From positions 1-64,000 of the forward strand of contig NZ_JAKZFT010000001.1 of NCBI RefSeq assembly GCF_022808985.1: a stretch of DNA of 64,000 bases, given 5' to 3'. The DNA comes from Geotalea sp. SG265 (GTDB taxonomy: Bacteria; Desulfobacterota; Desulfuromonadia; Geobacterales; Geobacteraceae). This document shows positions 58,544 to 64,000 of the stretch, piece by piece. The translations under genes were made by a program, and so were the position numbers. The stretch's first letter is position 1, and every line of letters starts with the position of its first letter. A model generated the notes under the pieces. It was not told the origin of the DNA and searched no databases. It was given only the letters and a program-made list of their open reading frames with translations.

Positions 58544-60610
58544 TTATACCAGACCGGAACCCTTCCGGACCTCGGCGCTTGCCTCCTGGAAATGATCGAA
58601 CTGCATGGTGAAACTCCCTCCCCCCCTGGTGGCGCTGCGCAGTTCGGTCATGTAACCGAACATCTCCACCAGGGGCACCTGGGCACTTATTATCTGGTTC
58701 TCCGACCATACCGCCAGCCCTTCGACCCGCCCCCGCTTCTGCTGTATCTGCCCCAGGACCCGCCCGGCATATTCGGCGGGAGTTATAATCTCAAGGGCCA
58801 TGACCGGTTCGAGGACAATGGGTGCCCCCTCCTCTGCCGCCCGGGCAAAACCGCGGTGGGCAGCAGCCCTGATCCCCATCTCGGTAGTGATCCCCGGCTC
58901 GAAAGGAACCTCCACGACTTCTACTTCAAGATCAGCATAGGGATAGCCGGTCCTGCCCCCCGACGCGCAGGCTGAACGTAGGCTTTCTTCCAGAGCTGTC
59001 TGCATCTCCAGCGGCAATGGCGACGATTCGCCAAGTGGCCCGATAATCCGGATGCCCTCCCCTCGCGGCAATGGCCGGATGGAAAGCAGGACTTCCCCCT
59101 TCTGCAGGCGACCGTTCACCTCCTGGGCAAACAGCTCCCGTCTGGTCACCGGCCGACGCAAGGTCTCCCGGCACATGACACGCGGCGGACCAATCTTGAC
59201 GCCGATGCCGTACTCCCGCTTCAGCCTGTCGGTAACAATCTCCAGGTGCAATTCCCCCATGCCGGTCAGGATCGTCTCTCCGGTTTCCCGGTCCTCGTGG
59301 ACGCGGAAGGTAGGATCCTCCCATTGCAGCGTCTCCAGCGCCTCGGGGAGCCGCTCCCGGTCTTCGGCCCCCTTTGCTTCAACGGCCACTGATACCACCG
59401 GTTCTGGGACGGTGAGCCCCTCCAGGACCAGGGGATGGCTGGGTGCGCAGATGGTATCCCCGGTGAGGGTGTGCTTCATGCCGGTTACGGCAACAATATC
59501 CCCTGCAGTGGCCTCGCCAATCTGCTCCCGCTTGTGGGCATGCATGTGGAAGAGACGGTCAGCCCGCTCCAGAACCTTGCTGCTACCGTTGAAAACGGCC
59601 GCACCGCTGGAAAGCTTCCCCGCATAGATACGCAGATAGGTGAGTCTCCGCCCTTCTTCGGCAAGCACCTTGAAGGCAAGGGCGACCAGGGGAGACGCCG
59701 GATCGCAGGGAACTGCCACGGTCTCGCCACCTCCGGGGGGGCGTGCCGTGACCGGCGGCAGATCCAGCGGCGAGGGAAGAAAGTCCACGACCCCGTCGAG
59801 AAGGGGCTGAACTCCTTTGTTGCGCAGGGCGGAACCGCAATAGACCGGGCAAATGCTGCAGGAGACGGTTCCCTGCCGCAGGGCAGGAATCAGCCGTTCC
59901 GCGGAAATTTTCACCCCGGCGAGGTAATCGGCAAGGACCCTGTCGTCGAAATCAGCGGCAGCTTCAACCACCAGATTGCGGGCGGCTGCAGCCTCTTTCT
60001 CATATTCCAGTGAGATCGGCAGCCGCTCAACGGTCATCCCCCGGTCCGCCTCGCTGAAGAGAACCAGTTCCTCCGCCAGTAGGTCGATGACCCCGATAAA
60101 GCCGGCCTCCGAGCCGACTGGGAGCTGCACGGGCACGACCCGGACCTTCAGCCGGGATTCAATCGACGAAAGGACCGCGGCAAAGTCGGCGCCGATGCGG
60201 TCCATCTTGTTGACGAAACAGATGCGCGGCACCCGGTAACGATCTGCCTGACGCCACACCGACTCGGTTTGGGGCTGAACCCCTTCAACGGCGCTGACGA
60301 TGGCGATTCCTCCATCCAGCACCCGCATGCTCCGCTCCACCTCGATGGTAAAGTCGATATGCCCCGGCGTGTCGATGAGATTGATGCGGCAGTCCCGCCA
60401 GGTGCAGCTGTTGGCGGTAGCGGTGATGGTAATGCCCCGCTCCTGCTCCTGGGGCATCCAGTCCATGACCGCCTCCCCGTCATGCACCTCTCCCATCTTA
60501 TGGATTTCGCCGGTGTAATAGAGGATGCGTTCGGAAACGGTGGTTTTTCCCGCGTCGATATGGGAGATGATGCCGATGTTGCGGATCCGGGCAAGGAGTG
60601 GGGTAATCAT
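58544..60610 (-). CDS. fusA2: Second elongation factor G paralogue with altered domain IV
   Basis: A 688-residue EF-G paralogue, read from ATG 60610 with GAGG 4 bases ahead. GTPase motifs [27 protein letters not shown] and [10 protein letters not shown] are intact, and domain V is recognisable. Domain IV differs: the loop [12 protein letters not shown] of the main copy is replaced by FAQEVNGRLQKGEV (residues 494-507), and the tip [12 protein letters not shown] by PFEPGITTEM (569-578). The tip inserts into the decoding site during translocation, so this copy may do something other than translocation, such as ribosome recycling or stress response. It lies 100 bases after hpnI. Confidence 0.88.
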   Translation of the reverse strand: MITPLLARIRNIGIISHIDAGKTTVSERILYYTGEIHKMGEVHDGEAVMDWMPQEQERGITITATANSCTWRDCRINLIDTPGHIDFTIEVERSMRVLDGGIAIVSAVEGVQPQTESVWRQADRYRVPRICFVNKMDRIGADFAAVLSSIESRLKVRVVPVQLPVGSEAGFIGVIDLLAEELVLFSEADRGMTVERLPISLEYEKEAAAARNLVVEAAADFDDRVLADYLAGVKISAERLIPALRQGTVSCSICPVYCGSALRNKGVQPLLDGVVDFLPSPLDLPPVTARPPGGGETVAVPCDPASPLVALAFKVLAEEGRRLTYLRIYAGKLSSGAAVFNGSSKVLERADRLFHMHAHKREQIGEATAGDIVAVTGMKHTLTGDTICAPSHPLVLEGLTVPEPVVSVAVEAKGAEDRERLPEALETLQWEDPTFRVHEDRETGETILTGMGELHLEIVTDRLKREYGIGVKIGPPRVMCRETLRRPVTRRELFAQEVNGRLQKGEVLLSIRPLPRGEGIRIIGPLGESSPLPLEMQTALEESLRSACASGGRTGYPYADLEVEVVEVPFEPGITTEMGIRAAAHRGFARAAEEGAPIVLEPVMALEIITPAEYAGRVLGQIQQKRGRVEGLAVWSENQIISAQVPLVEMFGYMTELRSATRGGGSFTMQFDHFQEASAEVRKGSGLV

Positions 60611-60710
60611 GACACCTCGCAAAAATCAGCAGGTTGGAAGGAAAGGGAGGTCTCGGAACCAGTAGATTATAGCAGATATGGAGGGAACGGCATCCGGCGA
60701 AGGTAGTAGA

Positions 60711-61862
60711 TCAGCGGGTCCCGTGGCTATGGTTTTCTGTGATCTTGCCGCCCGGAAGGAGTCGAAACCAATGGCCGCGCCAGGCGACCCGGTTGCCGAG
60801 AAAGGAAAGCGCCCAGGTTGCGAAGGCAAGACAGTCCCGCAGGGGAAGCAGCCAGAGCCATTTTGGAAAAAGGCGATCGCCGACGAAGGAGCGGCTGTAG
60901 ATGAGGGTAACAAGAGAGCGGCAGCCATACAGGATAGCGGCAGCAGTGAAACCGGTCGCGGAAAATCGGGAAAGGGCAATGGCGAGGAGTGCGGCGGGAA
61001 AAGGCTGGGTGATGCCGGAGGCAAAGTAGCCTCCCGGGCGGCTGACGCGCATGGTTCGAGCCCAGCGCAACTGGCGGGAAAGGATATTCCGCAGGGATTC
61101 CCGGTGGAGGATGCTCTCCACATAGCAGTCGGACAGCTCCAGCCGGTAACCAGCCCTGTGGACCTTGTTTCCTAGCTGGTAGTCATCGGCCAGGTAATCT
61201 ACCAGCGCAGCAAAGCCGCCGATTCTCTCAAGCGCCTCCCGTCTCACCGCCATGGAAGCCCCCAAGGCAAAAGAAAGTCCCTCCAACCTCAGGGCCACCA
61301 TGACATTGGGCACCATTTCCGCGGTAAAGCCCATGGCCTCGATGGCGCTGGCGGCTCCCAAAACGCCGGTCGTCCGGTAGAGGGAAGTGACAAGCCCCAC
61401 CCGTGGATCGGTAAATGGAGCGCAGACCTCCTGCAGATAGTTTGTGCGGACACGGATATCGCTGTCGCAGACGATGATGATGTCGTGCTTCGCCTTGGGA
61501 AAGGCGTTGATCAGGTTGCAGACCTTGTAGTTCGGGCCGTAGATCCGTTCATCCACCACCAGTTCCAGGTCGGCCTCGGGAAATTCCACGATCAATCGTT
61601 CGATGACCGGTATGGCCGGGTCGGCAGCGGAGGCAACGGCGAAGATCATTTGAAAGCAGGGGTAATCCTGGGTGCAAAAAGAAGCGAAATTGGCGAAGCT
61701 ATCCGCATCCATCCCCTTGACCGGCTTGAGGATCGTCACCGGCGGCAGGAAGTCGCATGGCGGCTTTTTCCGGCCCAAATAGGCACGGCCGCACCAGAGA
61801 GAAAGCAGTGAATAGATCAGGGGCGGTGCAATGAGGAGAAATGGGAGAAGCGTATCAAGCAT
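60711..61862 (-). CDS. hpnI: HpnI-like glycosyltransferase
   Basis: A 383-residue membrane glycosyltransferase related to ceramide glucosyltransferase (GT21) and to HpnI, which adds N-acetylglucosamine to bacteriohopanetetrol. An N-terminal membrane helix (MLDTLLPFLLIAPPLIYSLL) is followed by the GT2 fold with VTILKPVKG, CDSDIRV, DDYQLG and the RQLRWARTMR motif, then C-terminal membrane segments. The start at 61862 overlaps the upstream gene by 8 bases. hpnN nearby supports a hopanoid role. Ceramide or another lipid acceptor remains possible. Confidence 0.8.
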   Translation of the reverse strand: MLDTLLPFLLIAPPLIYSLLSLWCGRAYLGRKKPPCDFLPPVTILKPVKGMDADSFANFASFCTQDYPCFQMIFAVASAADPAIPVIERLIVEFPEADLELVVDERIYGPNYKVCNLINAFPKAKHDIIIVCDSDIRVRTNYLQEVCAPFTDPRVGLVTSLYRTTGVLGAASAIEAMGFTAEMVPNVMVALRLEGLSFALGASMAVRREALERIGGFAALVDYLADDYQLGNKVHRAGYRLELSDCYVESILHRESLRNILSRQLRWARTMRVSRPGGYFASGITQPFPAALLAIALSRFSATGFTAAAILYGCRSLVTLIYSRSFVGDRLFPKWLWLLPLRDCLAFATWALSFLGNRVAWRGHWFRLLPGGKITENHSHGTR

Positions 61863-62448
61863 GCCTTGCTGAATCCTTAAGGGTGGATTTTTGCACAGTA
61901 ACCACATATGGGGCGTTGGATGATCGATTGATCTGCCTGCTGCACCAGGCGGAGTATTGCTGCGGCGCTAGCAAGCCGGCCCATTGCTCCACCGCAGCCG
62001 CCTCCTCGCCACCACCTTCATGCCCTGGATACACGGCGGCTACCAGAATCCCCCCCGGCTGGATCAGATCTGCAGCTTGTTCCAGGGCGGCACGAGTTGT
62101 CTCTGGCCTGGTAATGCAGCTTTTATCGCTGCCGGGGAGATAGCCGAGGTTAAAAACCACTCCCCGCACCGGCGCAGTCACATGGATTGCCATTTCCTCG
62201 TGGCCCACATGGAACAGCTGTACCCGATCCAGGCAATGATGTTCCTCAAGCAGTTGTCTAGTTGCTGCCAGAGCCTCTGCCTGAACATCGAAGGCGAAGA
62301 TTTTCCCCTCAGTACCCACCAGTCCGGCAAGAAACAGCGTGTCATGGCCATTGCCGCAGGTGGCATCCACCACCCTGTCCCCCGGCCTTACCCGCTCGCG
62401 CAGGAAAAGATGGCCCAAGGCCACTGCATTGCGAAAAGAATCCATCAA
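61855..62448 (-). CDS. mnmM: YtqB/MnmM-like tRNA methyltransferase
   Basis: A 197-residue SAM-dependent methyltransferase with the SAM loop VVDATCGNGHDTLFLA at about residues 26-41 and the signature NLGYLPGSDKSCITRPETT. These match the YtqB/MnmM family, which makes the last methyl group of mnm5s2U34 in tRNA. The match to this family is by motif only. ATG 62448 is followed by a second ATG, either of which could start translation. It overlaps hpnI by 8 bases. Confidence 0.8.
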   Translation of the reverse strand: MMDSFRNAVALGHLFLRERVRPGDRVVDATCGNGHDTLFLAGLVGTEGKIFAFDVQAEALAATRQLLEEHHCLDRVQLFHVGHEEMAIHVTAPVRGVVFNLGYLPGSDKSCITRPETTRAALEQAADLIQPGGILVAAVYPGHEGGGEEAAAVEQWAGLLAPQQYSAWCSRQINRSSNAPYVVTVQKSTLKDSARHA

Positions 62449-62483
62449 ATTTTAGCCTCACGTGCGGCAAGGATGCCTGCCGC

Positions 62484-62525
62484 GACTTCGTCCGTTCGTT
62501 CGGTCGCTACAGCTGCGGGCCTTGC
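62484..62525. repeat. Dispersed repeat, family B (copy 2)
   Basis: A 42-base stretch starting GACTTCGTCCGTTCGTTC, matching 56298-56339 at 37 of 42 positions. It lies just upstream of mnmM and next to an inverted repeat that runs to 62574. Its function is unknown. Confidence 0.65.
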
Positions 62526-62710
62526 AGGGACTTCGCCTTCAACAGCTGTAAAACCAAATGCGGGCAGTCCCTGCTTAGAGCAATTCCAGGCGGGCGTCCG
62601 CTCGCCGCTGCAGCTCGATCACTCACTACCGAAGCCACGGCAGCCATCAAAGAAAACGTGTGAGTAAAAAAAACCGACCGGCTTCGAGAAAAGCTCCAGC
62701 TGCAAGGCTT

Positions 62711-62745
62711 GCGAGGACGGCAGTGCGAGGCGTAGCAGCGCTACG
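62711..62745. repeat. Dispersed palindromic repeat, family A (partial copy)
   Basis: Contains the exact 19-base core GAGGCGTAGCAGCGCTACG (62727-62745) of the element at 52553-52670, preceded by the shared word CGAGGACGGC. The order of these two words is swapped relative to the full copy, and the AGGTTGTTG ends are missing. It is thus a rearranged or subfamily copy. Confidence 0.6.
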
Positions 62746-62805
62746 TTGAGCGCTGTGGCCCGCAGCATAACGCCGCAGATGGACTTTTATCGGAGCCGTC
62801 TATCC

Positions 62806-64000
62806 CTACTTCTTGCCGACCAAGGTCAGGACTGCCGGCAACGTAATGATAAACGCCAACTGGCACGCCGCCATCCCCAAGGACATGACGGCGCCGATGC
62901 TGAATACCCCCTGGTGGTGGGCCACCATCAGCGCGCCGAAGCTGGCCATGATGGTCAGGGTATTGAGGATGACTCCCACACCGGTGCTGCTCATGACCAC
63001 CGACGTTGCCGAACCGTCTTCGCGGCGGAAGCGGTTGATGATATAGATGCCCGAATCGACCGCAATGCCCAGCACCAGGGGCATGACGATGATGTTGGCC
63101 GAATTGAAGTTGATGCCGAACAGCCACATGCCGCTGACCATGAAAAGCACCCCGACAATGAGCGGCACCAGGCCGATCAGGGCGAACTTGATGCTCCTGA
63201 AGGTGATGAGCAGAATCATGACGATGGCGATGAAAGCATAGGCGAAGGCCTTCATGTAGGAATCGCGCATGATCGTCATTGATTCATAGACCATGACCGG
63301 TTCGCCGGTGGCATGGGCATCCACCTTGCGCACGTCGTCGAGGAACGCCTTGAGCGGTTCCCGGTTGAAGATATCATGCTTGGGCACCACCTGCAGCATG
63401 TAGCGACCTGTCTTGCCGACAAAGCGGCTTTTCAGTTCCGTAGGAATGGACGAGGCAGTGACCGCCTCGGCATTCAAGGTTTCCTTGAGGAACTTGATCT
63501 TCTCGGGCAGCTCGGCGAACATTCCTCCCTGGAAATCCTTGAGCATTCCCACGGCATTACGGTCCTTCTCCTTCTCCAGTTTGGCGAAAAACCTATCAAG
63601 GGTGGTCAGAAAAGCCGCAACAGGCTGAGCTTCCGGTTTCCGCTCCTCCTCCAGCTTTGTCTTCAGCCGTGCCACGGCATTGCGGAAGTTTTCAAAGACC
63701 TCCGGCAGCTCCATGAGGCTCAGATCTTCCTCATAGGTGCCCGGCTGCACGTCGGCCAGTTCCCGGCGCAATGCGGCCAGGTCGGTTATTTTCTGGGCCT
63801 GATCCTCCGGGACGAAAGAATTGAGGCTCACAACATGATCGACCGTGGGAAGTGATTCCAGTGCCTTGGTCTTTGCCGCCGCATCCGCAGCCGAATCGGC
63901 CGTAACCACAGCAAAGTAGCCAGAGTTTTCCGAGCTGCGCATGAGCTTGTAGGCATACTTTACCGATTCGAGCCCCTTGGCCTGGAGATTCATCAGGTTG
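62806..64000 (-). CDS. hpnN: HpnN-like hopanoid-associated RND transporter (5' end outside window)
   Basis: The last 398 or so residues of a large RND/MMPL exporter; the frame is open to the window edge, so the start is missing. It has a periplasmic-loop part to about residue 235 of the visible protein, then six membrane segments beginning KAFAYAFIAIVMILLITF, with the RND pattern GIAVDSGIYIINRFRRE. HpnN moves hopanoids to the outer membrane in other bacteria. The assignment rests on motif resemblance and on hpnI nearby. A different MMPL lipid exporter is possible. Confidence 0.75.
   Translation of the reverse strand, partial: NLMNLQAKGLESVKYAYKLMRSSENSGYFAVVTADSAADAAAKTKALESLPTVDHVVSLNSFVPEDQAQKITDLAALRRELADVQPGTYEEDLSLMELPEVFENFRNAVARLKTKLEEERKPEAQPVAAFLTTLDRFFAKLEKEKDRNAVGMLKDFQGGMFAELPEKIKFLKETLNAEAVTASSIPTELKSRFVGKTGRYMLQVVPKHDIFNREPLKAFLDDVRKVDAHATGEPVMVYESMTIMRDSYMKAFAYAFIAIVMILLITFRSIKFALIGLVPLIVGVLFMVSGMWLFGINFNSANIIVMPLVLGIAVDSGIYIINRFRREDGSATSVVMSSTGVGVILNTLTIMASFGALMVAHHQGVFSIGAVMSLGMAACQLAFIITLPAVLTLVGKK

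Larger units (their letters stand above)
62449..62805. other. Non-coding gap between hpnN and mnmM, filled with repeats
   Basis: This 357-base gap holds repeat family B (62484-62525), the inverted repeat GCAGGGACT (62524-62532) and AGTCCCTGC (62566-62574), a GC-rich imperfect hairpin region, and the core of repeat family A (62727-62745). I see no credible gene. A plus-strand open frame at 62262-62663 crosses it but is a shadow of mnmM and of repeats. Confidence 0.6.

Noticed and set aside
62262-62663. Plus-strand open frame of 133 residues near the repeats
   Set aside because: Arginine- and proline-rich product of antisense and repeat sequence; no start signal or family resemblance.

Overview
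The window looks like part of a chromosome from a Geobacter-type bacterium (Desulfuromonadota, Geobacteraceae). This rests on several things seen together. The tRNA(Thr-Tyr-Gly-Thr)-tuf-rpmG-tRNA(Trp)-secE-nusG-rplKAJL-rpoBC block is followed without a break by str, S10, spc and alpha. smc is followed by a roadblock/LC7 gene and ftsY. Hopanoid-type glycosyltransferase and RND exporter genes (hpnI, hpnN) sit in the right arm, and dispersed palindromic repeats lie between genes there. The genus is inferred from gene content, not from a database search. I recognise 70 protein genes and five tRNA genes. All but one protein gene (positions 55067-56227) are on the minus strand, so the window reads from right to left.

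Right arm, in transcription order (64000 to 43465): a truncated hpnN, an mnmM/ytqB-type tRNA methyltransferase, hpnI, a divergent second EF-G (fusA2), gapN and a small zinc-ribbon protein. Then come the lone plus-strand MshEN-GAF protein, a metallo-beta-lactamase-fold hydrolase, leuB, an E. coli-type asd, cstA, a second unrelated-subfamily asd, truA, rplM-rpsI, argC and a YgiQ-family radical SAM gene. Metabolic genes for leucine, arginine and the aspartate family are thus mixed with tRNA-modification and ribosomal genes. Two dispersed repeat families occupy the intergenic DNA.

Middle (43439 to 10419): a near-continuous 33 kb translation and transcription block. A TTGACA/TATACA promoter with a 17-bp spacer starts four tRNAs and the second tuf gene. 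The block continues through secE-nusG, L11-L1, an L10-leader RNA, L10-L7/L12, a hairpin, rpoB and rpoC. A new promoter with a strong leader hairpin starts rpsL-rpsG-fusA-tuf. The S10, spc and alpha ribosomal genes follow with secY, adk, map, rpmJ and rpoA. The block ends in a strong terminator after rplQ. infA is not in its frequent place between map and rpmJ.

Left arm (10364 to 357): smc, a roadblock/LC7 gene, ftsY, zapB-like and zapA, a predicted 6S RNA, fthC, rny, ymdB and tyrS. Beyond tyrS three tandem consensus-like promoters, each with a 17-bp spacer and an A-rich upstream tract, point out of the window at position 1. They most likely drive an rRNA operon that begins just outside.

Most of the window is ordinary housekeeping DNA and I found no clearly new system. 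The points most worth a second look are the triple promoter array, the structured 6S RNA candidate, the domain-IV-divergent EF-G paralogue, the stand-alone MshEN-GAF protein, the perfect 10-bp inverted repeat closing the L10 leader, the near-leaderless smc promoter, and the two repeat families.
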